From the NCBI RefSeq assembly GCF_004114535.1, contig NZ_LBJC01000080.1:62001-126000 (forward strand): DNA of 64,000 nt, in the 5' to 3' direction. The notes under the pieces were generated by a model. It did no database searches and had not been told where the DNA came from. It saw only the letters and a list, made by a program, of their open reading frames with translations. Shown here piece by piece: positions 25,072-33,496 of the stretch. Made by a program: the position numbers and the translations under genes. Position 1 is the first letter of the stretch; each line of letters starts with the position of its first letter. This DNA comes from Bradyrhizobium nanningense (GTDB taxonomy: Bacteria > Pseudomonadota > Alphaproteobacteria > Rhizobiales > Xanthobacteraceae).

Positions 25072-25872
25072 TCACCCCCCGATCGCCTGCTCGATGATCC
25101 GCGCTTCCCGAAGCAGGATCTCCGCGACCTCCTGCTCGCGGCGGGGGCCGAGCCTCGTTCGCACCGCGGAGACGGTCATCGCCGCGGCGGGGCGGCCGTC
25201 CGGGGTCTTGATCCAGGTCGAGATCGATTTCGTGCCCTGCACAAGGCCAGTCTCTCTCATGCCGTATCCCAGCCGTCGCGCGGCGGTGACCTCGCCGAGA
25301 ACCGTCGCCGTATCGGTGCGGTAGGCCTCGAACCGCTTCTCGTTGGCTGCGACGATCTTGCGCGCGTCCTGCGCCGGCATCGCGGCGAGGATGGCGACGC
25401 CGGCACTGGAGACGCCGAGCGGCCGCCGCGCGCCGACCTCGATCGACAGCACCTGGATCGGATAGACGCCGATCCTGCGATCGACGCACAGCGTATCGTT
25501 GCCGGTTCGCGCCGTCAGAAACAGCGTATCGCCGATCTCGGCGGACGCGCGACGCAGCGAAGGATTGGCGGCAACCAGCAGCCGCGATGGTCGCGGCCGT
25601 GCCAGCGCCAGCTCCGGCACCTGGTTGCCGATCGCGTAGCGGCCGCTCCGCGCATTCCGCTCGACGATGCCTTCCTCGATCAGCACGTGGACGATGCGGT
25701 GCACGGTGGGACGGGTGAGGCCGGTCGCCTGGATCACCTCAGCCAATGGCACACCGTCTTCGCGGCCTGCGGCGAGAATGCGCAGCACGGCGAGCGCGCG
25801 CCGGATTGCCTGCGCGCCCTGCCGCGGTTCCAGGGCGCCGCGGCCGGCTTTCGGGGAATTCGTTCTGTCCAT
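25072..25872 (-). CDS. IclR-family transcriptional regulator
   Basis: A 266-residue IclR protein. The winged helix-turn-helix is near residues 25-85 (LAEVIQATGLTRPTVHRIV), followed by the effector-binding domain (GVSSAGVAILAAMP, MRETGLVQGTKSISTWIKTP). It is divergent from the catabolic operon starting at 26016 and is its likely regulator. I chose the ATG at 25872. A longer frame continues 34 codons upstream but is unlike IclR sequence. A 17-base perfect dyad covers this start codon. Confidence 0.9.
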   Translation of the reverse strand: MDRTNSPKAGRGALEPRQGAQAIRRALAVLRILAAGREDGVPLAEVIQATGLTRPTVHRIVHVLIEEGIVERNARSGRYAIGNQVPELALARPRPSRLLVAANPSLRRASAEIGDTLFLTARTGNDTLCVDRRIGVYPIQVLSIEVGARRPLGVSSAGVAILAAMPAQDARKIVAANEKRFEAYRTDTATVLGEVTAARRLGYGMRETGLVQGTKSISTWIKTPDGRPAAAMTVSAVRTRLGPRREQEVAEILLREARIIEQAIGG

Positions 25873-25882
25873 AATATGGACA
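25866..25882. promoter_or_regulatory. probable IclR-type operator
   Basis: TGTCCATA-A-TATGGACA is a perfect 8-base inverted repeat around one base. It overlaps the regulator's start codon and lies about 135 bases upstream of the first catabolic gene. IclR proteins commonly bind short dyads between themselves and a divergent target operon. Confidence 0.65.
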
Positions 25883-26015
25883 AGAACGCCACAATTCACT
25901 CGACAGGTAAAGTGCGCATCTGGAGATTGCGCTGCGATCGAGATGCCTTTCGCGTTTCCTTGGATGACGCCCACGGCATTCGACGTGAGATTGGAAGCGC
26001 TGCCGGGAGGTTAAC

Positions 26016-26981
26016 ATGAGATTAATCTGGATTGCCATAGCTGCTGCCGCAGCGATGCTGGCGGGGCCCGCGTCGGGCCAGCAATGGCCTGCACGCAGTG
26101 TCAAGCTGATCGTGCCCTATCCCGCCGGCGGCAACGTCGACAGCGCCGCGCGCATCGTCGCCGACAAGCTTCAGGAAAAGCTCGGCCAGCCCTTCATCAT
26201 CGAGAACAAGGCCGGCGCCGGCGGCATGATCGCGGGCGAGGCCTTCGCCAAGTCGGCGCCCGACGGCTACACGCTGTTCGTCGGCGCCAACGGCCCGGTG
26301 CTGTTCGCGACCGAGATCAACAAGCGCGACGCCTATAATTGGAAAAAGGACTTCATGCCGATCTCGACGATCTCGATGACGCCGCTGGTGCTCGAGGTAC
26401 ATCCGTCGGTGCAGGCCAACAATTTCAAGGAATTCATCGAGCTCGCCAAGCGCGAGCCCGGCAAGCTGACCATGGCCTCGCCTGGCCCCGGCACCACCAA
26501 CCATCTGCTCAGCGAGCTGATGCAGTCGAACCTCGAGCTGCAATGGGTCACCGCGCATTATCGCGGCAATGCGCCGGCGATCAACGATCTGCTCGGCGGG
26601 CAGGTGCAGTTCGCATTCGACCAGCTCACGGTCAGCCTGCAGCATATCAAGGCCGGCCTGTTCCGCGCGCTCGCCGTCACCAGCCCGCATCGGCTGAAAT
26701 CACTGCCCGACGTGCCGACCTTCACTGAACTCGGCTACAAGGATTTCGACGGCCAGACTTTTACGGGCCTGTTCGCCCCGGCAGGCACGCCGGCACCCGT
26801 CATCGACAAGCTGCACGAGACGCTGGTCGCGATCCTGAAAGACCCCAGCGTCGTCGATAAATTCGAAAAACTCGGCGGCGAAGCCACGCCGATGACGCCG
26901 GACGAATTCAAGGCCTATCTCGAGCGCGAGGACACCAAGTGGATTCCGGTGGTGCGCAAGGCCAACATCAGGGCGGATTGA
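26016..26981 (+). CDS. tripartite tricarboxylate transporter substrate-binding protein (TctC/Bug family)
   Basis: A 321-residue periplasmic protein. The signal peptide covers about the first 21 residues (hydrophobic IAAAAAMLAGPASG). The mature start QQWPARSVKLIVPYPAGGNVD and IIENKAGAGGMIAGEA are hallmarks of the Bug family, which binds carboxylates and aromatic acids. No TctA or TctB membrane subunits are in the window, so it is an orphan, as most Bug proteins are. Its place at the head of a catabolic operon suggests it senses or captures the pathway substrate. GGGAGG precedes the start. Confidence 0.92.
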   Translation: MRLIWIAIAAAAAMLAGPASGQQWPARSVKLIVPYPAGGNVDSAARIVADKLQEKLGQPFIIENKAGAGGMIAGEAFAKSAPDGYTLFVGANGPVLFATEINKRDAYNWKKDFMPISTISMTPLVLEVHPSVQANNFKEFIELAKREPGKLTMASPGPGTTNHLLSELMQSNLELQWVTAHYRGNAPAINDLLGGQVQFAFDQLTVSLQHIKAGLFRALAVTSPHRLKSLPDVPTFTELGYKDFDGQTFTGLFAPAGTPAPVIDKLHETLVAILKDPSVVDKFEKLGGEATPMTPDEFKAYLEREDTKWIPVVRKANIRAD

Positions 26982-26984
26982 TCG

Positions 26985-27602
26985 ATGCGGATTGATCCCA
27001 GCGAGCTCGGCGCGGAGCGCATCTACCGGCTGATGACCGGCATCGTGGTGCCGCGCCCGATAGCGTGGGTCACCAGCCTGTCGAGCAAGGGCGTGCTCAA
27101 CCTCGCCCCGTTCAGCGCCTTCACCTTCGTCTCGCAGAAGCCGCCGATGCTCGCCATCAGCGTCGGCCGCAAGGGCGCCGATTACAAGGACACCGCGCAC
27201 AACATCCTCGACACCGAGGAATATGTGATCCACATCGCCGATACCCCGCTGATGTCGGCGCTGCATGACTCATCGGTCGAGCACCCGCCTGAGATCAGCG
27301 AGGTCGAGCATCTCGGGCTGGAGACGCTGCCCTGCGAGCGCATCAAAGTGCCGCGACTTGCCGCCGCGCCGGTCGCGATGGAATGCCGCTTCCGGCAGTG
27401 CCTCGAATTCGGCGACGCCAAGAGCCGGCTCATCGTCGGCGAGGTCGTGATGTTCCATTTGCGCGACGGCCTCGTGAATGACGGCAAGGTCGAGACCAAA
27501 GCGCTCGATCCGATCGCGCGCATCGGTGGCCCCCGCTACGCCCGCCTCGGCGAGATCGTGACGCTGAACACGGTGTTCCAGACGCCCAAATCGAAAGACT
27601 GA
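26985..27602 (+). CDS. flavin reductase-like (DIM6/NTAB) FMN-binding protein
   Basis: A 205-residue split-barrel flavoprotein. The flavin-binding pattern is IYRLMTGIVVPRPIAWVTSL near residue 13, followed by NLAPFSAFTFVSQKPP. Members reduce free flavin for a two-component monooxygenase or act directly on a substrate. No monooxygenase lies in this operon, so the partner is unclear. It starts three bases after the binding-protein stop, which shows tight co-expression. Confidence 0.85.
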   Translation: MRIDPSELGAERIYRLMTGIVVPRPIAWVTSLSSKGVLNLAPFSAFTFVSQKPPMLAISVGRKGADYKDTAHNILDTEEYVIHIADTPLMSALHDSSVEHPPEISEVEHLGLETLPCERIKVPRLAAAPVAMECRFRQCLEFGDAKSRLIVGEVVMFHLRDGLVNDGKVETKALDPIARIGGPRYARLGEIVTLNTVFQTPKSKD

Positions 27603-27655
27603 GCGCGCCGGCCGGTCGCCGGCCAGGCCGCCTCGACATCATCGGAGGAATGATA

Positions 27656-28516
27656 ATGCGACTCCTGAGCTATCTCGTGGACGGAGAGCCGCGTTACGGC
27701 GCGGCCGTCGAAGGCGGTGTCGTCGATCTGACCAAGCGGATCGGCCGCGACTATTCGGACGTGAAGGCGCTGATCGCGGCCAACGCGCTCGCCGATGCGC
27801 AGGAAGCGATCGCCGAGCAAGAGCCTGATTACGCGCTGGACAAGCTCGTGCTGCTGCCGCCGGTGCTGGCGCCGGAGAAGCTCTGGTGCATCGGCGTCAA
27901 CTACGCCGAGCGCAACGCCGAATATAAAGACAATTCGGACCTGCCCAAATATCCGAGCCTGTTCGTGCGCAGCATGTCGTCGATGACAGGCTCCGGCCAG
28001 CCACTGGAGAAGCCGAAGGTTTCGGATGAGCTCGACTACGAGGGCGAGCTCGTCATCGTCATCGGCCAGGGCGGCCGTCACATCCCGCGCGAGAAGGCGT
28101 GGTCGCACATCTTCGGCATGACGCTGTGCAACGAGGGCACGATCCGCGACTGGCTGCGGCACGGCAAGTTCAACGTCACGCAGGGAAAGAATTTCGACCG
28201 CTCCGGCAGCATCGGCCCGTGGATCGTCACGTCGGACGAACTCGACCCGCGCGGGCCTCACGACATCGTCACGCGCGTCAACGGCGAGGTGCGGCAGCAG
28301 GACACGACCGAGCGGCTGATGTTCCCGTTCGACTTCCTGATCTCATATCTCTCCACCTTTGCCACACTCAAGCCCGGCGACATGATCGTGACGGGCACGC
28401 CGACCGGCGCCGGTGCGCGCTTCGATCCGCCGCGCTGGCTGAAGGTTGGCGACGTCGTCGAGGTCGAGTCGCGCCGTATCGGCGTGCTCAGCAACACCGT
28501 CGCGGCGGAGCAATAA
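27656..28516 (+). CDS. fumarylacetoacetate hydrolase-family protein (HpcE-like isomerase/decarboxylase)
   Basis: A 286-residue FAH-fold protein. The metal site is in DYEGELVIVIG, and the core reads CIGVNYAERNAEYK near residue 80 and GRHIPREKAWSHIFGMTLCN. Such enzymes handle 5-carboxymethyl-2-hydroxymuconate or acylpyruvates in aromatic degradation. The first ATG (27650) sits one base after GGAGG, too close. The ATG at 27656 has seven-base spacing and is preferred. The hydratase gene follows after three bases. Confidence 0.87.
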   Translation: MRLLSYLVDGEPRYGAAVEGGVVDLTKRIGRDYSDVKALIAANALADAQEAIAEQEPDYALDKLVLLPPVLAPEKLWCIGVNYAERNAEYKDNSDLPKYPSLFVRSMSSMTGSGQPLEKPKVSDELDYEGELVIVIGQGGRHIPREKAWSHIFGMTLCNEGTIRDWLRHGKFNVTQGKNFDRSGSIGPWIVTSDELDPRGPHDIVTRVNGEVRQQDTTERLMFPFDFLISYLSTFATLKPGDMIVTGTPTGAGARFDPPRWLKVGDVVEVESRRIGVLSNTVAAEQ

Positions 28517-28519
28517 ACG

Positions 28520-29323
28520 ATGCTGGATGCCGCCACGATCGACCGCCTTGCCGCGCGCCTCGATGAGGCCGAGCGGACCAAGACGCTGATCCCGATGTTC
28601 ACGAAGGATTATCCGGATTTCAGCATCGAGGACGCCTATGCCGTCCAGCGCGCCTGGACCAAGCTGCAGCTCGGCCGCGGCCGCATCATCAAGGGCCACA
28701 AGATCGGTCTGACCTCGAAGGCGATGCAGAACGCGGTCGGCATCTCCGAGCCCGATTACGGCGTGTTGTTCGCCGACATGTTCTATGCCGACGCCACGCC
28801 GATCCCGTTTGACCGTTTCCACGCGCCGCGCATCGAGGTCGAGCTCGCCTTCGTGTTGAAGGCGCCGCTGCGCGGGCCCGACTGCACCATCTTCGACGTG
28901 CTCAACGCCACCGACTACGTGACGCCGGCGCTGGAGATCCTGGAGACACGCATGCACCGCGTCGATCCCGAGACCGGCAAGACGCGGAAGGTGATGGACA
29001 CGATCTCGGACAACGCGGCCAATGCCGCGCTGGTGCTCGGCGGCCGGCCGTTCCGCCCCATGGATGCGGATCTGCGCTGGATCGGCGCGCTGCTGTTCCG
29101 CAACGGCGAGGTCGAGGAGACCGGACTTGCCGCCGGCGTGCTCAATCACCCCGCCAACGGCATCGCCTGGCTCGCCAATCGCCTTGCGCCGCATGACGAG
29201 TATCTTAGGGACGGCGAGGTCGTGCTGGCGGGCTCGTTCACGCGTCCCGTCGACATCCGCCGCGGCGACACCTTCCACGCCGATTACGGCGCGTTCGGCT
29301 CGGTGTCGTGCCAGTTCGTCTGA
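28520..29323 (+). CDS. 2-oxo-hept-4-ene-1,7-dioate hydratase-like (HpcG/MhpD family)
   Basis: A 267-residue hydratase of the HpcG type, also in the FAH superfamily. Seen: KGHKIGLTSKAMQNAVGISEPDYG near residue 55, PRIEVELAFVLKAPL near residue 105, and a C-terminal DYGAFGSVSCQF. It adds water to 2-oxo-alkenoic diacids after ring cleavage. With the preceding FAH-family gene it forms the middle of a homoprotocatechuate-like meta pathway. The ring-cleaving dioxygenase and final aldolase are not here. Confidence 0.9.
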   Translation: MLDAATIDRLAARLDEAERTKTLIPMFTKDYPDFSIEDAYAVQRAWTKLQLGRGRIIKGHKIGLTSKAMQNAVGISEPDYGVLFADMFYADATPIPFDRFHAPRIEVELAFVLKAPLRGPDCTIFDVLNATDYVTPALEILETRMHRVDPETGKTRKVMDTISDNAANAALVLGGRPFRPMDADLRWIGALLFRNGEVEETGLAAGVLNHPANGIAWLANRLAPHDEYLRDGEVVLAGSFTRPVDIRRGDTFHADYGAFGSVSCQFV

Positions 29324-29348
29324 ACCAACAACAAAGAGGGAGCGCACC

Positions 29349-29744
29349 ATGACAGGCCACACGCGGCGCAAGAGCATCCACATCGGCGGCTTCAAACACG
29401 TCAATCCGATCCCGAACGCCTGCCGCATCGGCAATCTCGTGATGTCAGGCGTCATCCTCGGCCGCGATCCCGCCACCAACGCGATGCCGGAGAGTCTCGA
29501 TGCGCAATGCGCCAACATGTTCGCGCATATGAAGGCGACGGTGGAAGCCGCTGGCGGCACCACGGATGACATCATCAAGATGACGGTCTGGCTGAAGGAT
29601 CGCACGCAGCGCGGACCTGTGAATGTCGAGTGGCTGAAGATGTTCCCGGACGAGCATTCGCGGCCGGCGCGTCACGCGCTGCCGATGGACAACATGGATG
29701 GCGGCGCGCTGGTGCAGTGCGACTTCACCGCCGTGATCGACTGA
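29349..29744 (+). CDS. RidA/YjgF-family protein
   Basis: A 131-residue RidA-like trimeric protein. Family core seen: NLVMSGVILGRDP and AGGTTDDIIKMTVWLKDR. The usual arginine that binds the imine carboxylate in RidA is not at its normal place, and HSRPARHALPMDN replaces the standard motif near residue 105. It may therefore be a catabolic subgroup deaminase rather than a housekeeping RidA. Its presence hints at an amine- or enamine-containing substrate. The start has AAAGAGGG. Confidence 0.85.
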   Translation: MTGHTRRKSIHIGGFKHVNPIPNACRIGNLVMSGVILGRDPATNAMPESLDAQCANMFAHMKATVEAAGGTTDDIIKMTVWLKDRTQRGPVNVEWLKMFPDEHSRPARHALPMDNMDGGALVQCDFTAVID

Positions 29745-29756
29745 AGGAGCGCTTGC

Positions 29757-30632
29757 ATGCCGACCTATCTGCCGTTCGACCCCAATCCGCGCCGCCCGAG
29801 CAAGGCGCCGCCGCCGAAGACCGTCGACAGCCAGTTTCACGTGCTGGGGCCGATCGAGAAATATCCGGAGCGTCCGGGCGCCGCCTATCGGATGCCGACC
29901 GCGACCTGGGAAGCGGCGCTGCGCATGCACAGGGCGCTCGGCATCGAGCGCGGCATCATCGTGCAGACCACGACCTACGGCGCCGATCATGCCGTCGTGC
30001 TCGACGGTCTCGCCGCGATGGGCCCGAACTATCGCGGCTGCGCCAACGCGCTGGTGTTTGCGGAAGCAGACGATTCCTATCTTGCCAAGCTGCATGACGC
30101 CGGCGTGCGCGGCGCGCGCTTCAGCTTCCGCCAGGAGCTCGGTGCCGTACTGTCGGACGCCGATTTCGCCCGCGCCATCGCGCGCATCCGCGAGCTCGGC
30201 TGGTACGTCAAGATCCAGCCCGAGAAGGACGGCATCATGTCGAGCGTCGCCAAATACGAGAATCTCGACGTGCCCGTGCTGATCGACCACATGGCCCGCC
30301 CTGACCCCGAGGCCGGCAAGAGCGATCCGAACCTGCGCAAGATGCTGGAGCTGCTCGAGAAGGGCAATTTCTGGGTCATGCTGTCGCTCGGCGAGAAGAC
30401 CTCGAAGGCGGGCGCGCCCTACGACGACGTGATCCCGATCGCGCGTGCCTATATCGAGGCCGCCGCCGACCGCTGCGTCTGGGCCAGCGACTGGCCGCAT
30501 CCGGTCTCCGTCAAGCAGCCGCCGAACGATGCCGATCTGATCGAGCTGATGTACCGCTATGTCGCGGACCAGGCGGAGCTGGAGAAGATTTTGGTGCACA
30601 ACCCGGCCAGGCTGTTCGGGTTTGCGGATTAG
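29757..30632 (+). CDS. amidohydrolase-family TIM-barrel hydrolase (LigI/2-pyrone-4,6-dicarboxylate hydrolase-like)
   Basis: A 291-residue amidohydrolase-2 protein. Metal and substrate features: TVDSQFHVLGP near residue 25, where the usual DxHxH reads DSQFHV, so the first histidine is replaced by glutamine; IDHMARP near residue 180; and a C-terminal WASDWPHP. LigI and related lactonases work without a tightly bound metal, which fits the altered motif. It would open a lactone or pyrone at the end of the pathway. Last gene of the operon. Confidence 0.85.
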   Translation: MPTYLPFDPNPRRPSKAPPPKTVDSQFHVLGPIEKYPERPGAAYRMPTATWEAALRMHRALGIERGIIVQTTTYGADHAVVLDGLAAMGPNYRGCANALVFAEADDSYLAKLHDAGVRGARFSFRQELGAVLSDADFARAIARIRELGWYVKIQPEKDGIMSSVAKYENLDVPVLIDHMARPDPEAGKSDPNLRKMLELLEKGNFWVMLSLGEKTSKAGAPYDDVIPIARAYIEAAADRCVWASDWPHPVSVKQPPNDADLIELMYRYVADQAELEKILVHNPARLFGFAD

Positions 30633-30660
30633 CGGGTTTGAGGCTCGCCACGCGCGCGGT

Positions 30661-30780
30661 GCGCTCCCTCTCCCGCTTGCGGGAGAAGGCGGGGGTGAGG
30701 GCTCTTTCCTCTAGGGGATTGTCCCATCGTAGAGACACCCTCTCCCCCAACCCTCCCCCGCAAGCGGGGGAGGGAGCGCA
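30661..30780. repeat. palindromic repeat, CTCTCCCGCttgCGGGAGAG family, second site
   Basis: CCCTCTCCCGCTTGCGGGAGAAGG and CCCCGCAAGCGGGGGAGGG-type elements face each other across about 60 bases. They are closely related to the 21.2-21.4 kb copies. They occupy the gap between convergent genes. Confidence 0.75.
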
Positions 30781-30808
30781 CCTTCATCGCCGCGATAATC
30801 GGATCTCA

Positions 30809-31816
30809 TCACACCGCCGGCTGTTTCGCCAGGTGGTCGCGCACCTCCGCCGCGATCTCGAACGAGCGCAGCCGTGCGGAATGGTCGTAGATCTGCCCGG
30901 TGGTGATCAATTCGTCCGCGCCGGTATCAGCGATCAGCGCCTTCAACTTCGCTTCGACCACGCTGGGCGAACCGACCGCGGAACATGACAGCGACTGGCC
31001 AACCATGGCCTTCTCCGCCGGCGACCACAGCACGCCCATGTCGTCCACCGGTGGCGGGAGGGGCCCCGGCGTGCCGCGGCGCAGATTGATGAACTGTTGC
31101 TGCAGCGAGGAGAACATCCGCTGCGCCTCCGCGTCGCTATCGGCGGCGAACACATTGACGCCGACCATCGCATAGGGCTTGTCGAGCTGTGCCGACGGCT
31201 CGAAGCGCGCGCGATATTCGCGCAGCGCCGGCATCATCATTTGCGGCGCGAAATGCGAGGCGAAGGCGAACGGCAGCCCCAGCATCGCCGCGAGCTGCGC
31301 GCCAAAGGTGCTGGAGCCCAGGATCCAGAGCGGCACCTTGGTCCCCATGCCGGGCACGGCGCGAATCGCCTGGTTCGGCTGCACCTCGCCGAGCAGCGCC
31401 TGCAGCTCGAGCACGTCGTGCGGAAAGTTCTCGGAAGTCGTGGCGAGATCGCGCCGCAGCGCCCGTGCCGTGAACTGGTCGGTACCCGGCGCCCGCCCGA
31501 GCCCGAGATCGATCCGCCCGGGATAAAGCGATTCCAGCGTGCCGAACTGCTCGGCGATGACGAGCGGCGAATGGTTCGGCAGCATGATCCCGCCAGAGCC
31601 GACGCGGATCGTTGTGGTGCCGCCCGCGATGTGGCCGATCACCACGGACGTCGCCGCGCTCGCGATCCCCGTCATGTTGTGATGTTCGGCGAGCCAGAAC
31701 CGTTTGTAGCCCCAGCCTTCCGCATGGCGGGCGAGATCGAGCGAATTGCGGAACGCCTGCGCGGCATCGCCGCCCTGGCAAATCGGCGCGAGGTCGAGCA
31801 CGGAGAAGGGGATCAT
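30809..31816 (-). CDS. LLM-class flavin-dependent oxidoreductase (luciferase-like)
   Basis: A 335-residue bacterial-luciferase-fold protein of the MsnO8 or alkanal-monooxygenase-like group. Seen: GWGYKRFWLAEHHNM near residue 35, VGSGGIMLPNHSPLVIAEQF near residue 90, and YPGRIDLGLGRAPGTD. It uses reduced FMN to oxygenate a substrate that cannot be inferred. A partner reductase could be the flavin-reductase-like gene at 27 kb, though it lies in another operon on the other strand. Terminal gap to the next gene is 116 bases. Confidence 0.87.
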   Translation of the reverse strand: MIPFSVLDLAPICQGGDAAQAFRNSLDLARHAEGWGYKRFWLAEHHNMTGIASAATSVVIGHIAGGTTTIRVGSGGIMLPNHSPLVIAEQFGTLESLYPGRIDLGLGRAPGTDQFTARALRRDLATTSENFPHDVLELQALLGEVQPNQAIRAVPGMGTKVPLWILGSSTFGAQLAAMLGLPFAFASHFAPQMMMPALREYRARFEPSAQLDKPYAMVGVNVFAADSDAEAQRMFSSLQQQFINLRRGTPGPLPPPVDDMGVLWSPAEKAMVGQSLSCSAVGSPSVVEAKLKALIADTGADELITTGQIYDHSARLRSFEIAAEVRDHLAKQPAV

Positions 31817-31932
31817 GGGGGGCTACCAATGTGGGGCGATGCGCGCCGGAACTTCACATATAGGAGCCGGACATGGGAATGTTAGCGCGTAGGGCTGCTT
31901 GCCGCAGATCGAGATTGCCGTATCCTTGCACG

Positions 31933-32409
31933 ATGGTTGTCACTGCCCCCGATCTGAAAGCGTTCCTGCTCGCGACGCCGTTCTTCGGCGGCCTTTCGGA
32001 ACCGAGCCTCGATCTCCTGATGTCGATGCTGGCCGAGCGCCGCTTCGATGCCGGCGCGACCGTCGTGTCGGAGGGCGAGCCGGGACGTTCGATGTTCATC
32101 GTCCAATCCGGCCGGCTCGCGGTGAGCAAACGGACGAATGCGGGCGTCGTCATCCCGATCTCCGTTCTGGAGCGCGGCGATTTCTTCGGCGAGATGACGC
32201 TGATCGAAATGCAAAACCGTTCTGCCACCGTGGTCGCGGAGGCGCCGACCGTATTGTACGAGCTGACCGCCAAGAATCTCTACGCCTGTTACAAGGCCGA
32301 CATCCACGCTTACGTGATCGTCCTGCAGAACATCAACCGTGAGCTCTGCCGGCGCCTGCGGCGGGCGGATGAGCGGTTTGCGGGGCATGCGGCGGGTAGC
32401 GACAATTGA
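31933..32409 (+). CDS. cyclic nucleotide-binding domain protein without DNA-binding domain
   Basis: A 158-residue protein that is almost only a CNB (Crp/cNMP) domain, about residues 8-125: GATVVSEGEPGRSMFIVQSG and GDFFGEMTLIE. The phosphate-binding cassette GDFFGEMTLIEMQNRSATVV carries RSAT with the ligand arginine. There is no winged helix, so it is not a Crp-like regulator. An in-frame ATG 20 codons upstream adds an Arg/Cys-rich stretch unlike the family, so the later start was chosen. Role unknown. Confidence 0.8.
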   Translation: MVVTAPDLKAFLLATPFFGGLSEPSLDLLMSMLAERRFDAGATVVSEGEPGRSMFIVQSGRLAVSKRTNAGVVIPISVLERGDFFGEMTLIEMQNRSATVVAEAPTVLYELTAKNLYACYKADIHAYVIVLQNINRELCRRLRRADERFAGHAAGSDN

Positions 32410-32412
32410 TAG

Positions 32413-32490
32413 TGCGTAGGATGGGTAGAACGAAGCGAAACCCATCATGCCGCGGTACCGAACAAGGCCGCGATAGGTTTCGCTTCGCCT
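32413..32490. repeat. GTAGGATGGGTAGA-type dispersed repeat, partial
   Basis: GTAGGATGGGTAGAACGAAG, then CGAAACCCATC and, 25 bases on, GATAGGTTTCGCTTCG. This wording occurs widely in Bradyrhizobium and Rhodopseudomonas intergenic DNA as I remember it. The right arm looks truncated. Confidence 0.55.
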
Positions 32491-32859
32491 TCGCTCTTGA
32501 GCTACGGCGGACACGTCATTCCACGCATCCTGCGGGCCGCCGTCCCGATACGGCTACAGCAGCGCCATCGAGTGCAGCGAGTTTCTATGAAAGCCGAAGG
32601 CAACGATGCCGGAAAGAAGCAACGCAGTCCCAGTCACGATCAGGCAACACGCAAACACTATCGAAGCCTCTGGTTCGTCATGAATGACAAAGACGATAAT
32701 AGATAAAACTTTACTGACAATCGAAAGGAAGGATTAACCTTACTTGCGCAGCCCAGTCGCGCCCCGTCGGGCAAAACACCCAAATCCCGTCAACCTCCTC
32801 CTGCAAAAGTATTCCACTTTACCGAAATTCGGAATTGCGGCATATTCGCCGCCATCCCG
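32491..32859. other. non-coding stretch, no gene seen
   Basis: No open frame here has convincing protein character. The part from about 32640 to 32760 is noticeably A/T-richer than its surroundings. It separates the CNB gene from the structured element that follows. Confidence 0.5.
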
Positions 32860-33382
32860 GCCCAAGGAGAGGGGCGATCGTACGTCGCAACGAACGTGGG
32901 CCGGGCTGCGGTGGACGCGGCTGCGTCGGGCACGGCAAGGCGGGACCAGGGCGGGTGAACCTCGTGAGGTCCGTCTCCGTGTGACGAACGGCGTAGTCGC
33001 GTACGGCTAAACCATGTCGTCCTGGCTGTCGTTGCTACAGCCAAGCTTTCGCGAAGATGCATCGGCCAACCGGACGCGGTGCATCGGATTTCGCGAGGTG
33101 ACGGAGGCCAGAAGGAACTCGGCTCCGGGGAGAGCAGGCATAAGCCGTCAACCCATCGCGCAGGGAAGGCCGGGTGTTTCCGGCCCACCTGTCTTCCGCC
33201 TGCGCATTTGCGTGTGCAAATTCTTGGCGCAGCGGGTCATGGGTGCCAGCCGGCACCCGGTCTTCCCTGCGTCCTCTTCACAAGAGAGGGCGAACGAGAA
33301 GAGCAAAACTCGGGCGCTTCGAGCCGCGAGAACGCTGAACCGCGCGTGGGTTGAACACGAAGAGCATCGTGCTGTCAGATCG
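32860..33382. repeat. large dispersed non-coding element, possibly structured RNA
   Basis: The stretch has phrases I recall from many Bradyrhizobium intergenic copies: ACGTCGCAACGAACGTGGGC, then GGGGAGAGCA...AAGCCGTCAA, then GCGCAGGGAAGGCCGGGTG. Local hairpins are present, such as GGCCGG-GTGTTT-CCGGCC (33168-33185) and GGGTGCC-AGCC-GGCACCC (33241-33258). Open frames in it look like translated repeat, not protein. A terminator-like hairpin ends it. Function unknown. Confidence 0.5.
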
Positions 33383-33412
33383 GAATGAATTCACGCATTC
33401 ATTCTGTTTTGT
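33383..33412 (+). terminator. terminator-like hairpin
   Basis: GAATGAAT-TCACGC-ATTCATTC is a perfect 8-base stem followed by TGTTTTGT. It closes the preceding non-coding element and stands 85 bases before the SGNH gene. Confidence 0.55.
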
Positions 33413-33496
33413 ATCAATTTGATCGTATTTTCTTGGTCCGACGATGCGATCTTGTGTGGCACTCTGGCGTGGCCCGTTGATGTCGAAGAGCAGGCG

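Noticed and set aside
33014..33388. Open frames of 70-130 codons in the 33 kb non-coding element
   Set aside because: Their translations look like translated repeat sequence, they occur in several frames at once, and none has a ribosome-binding site or a family match.
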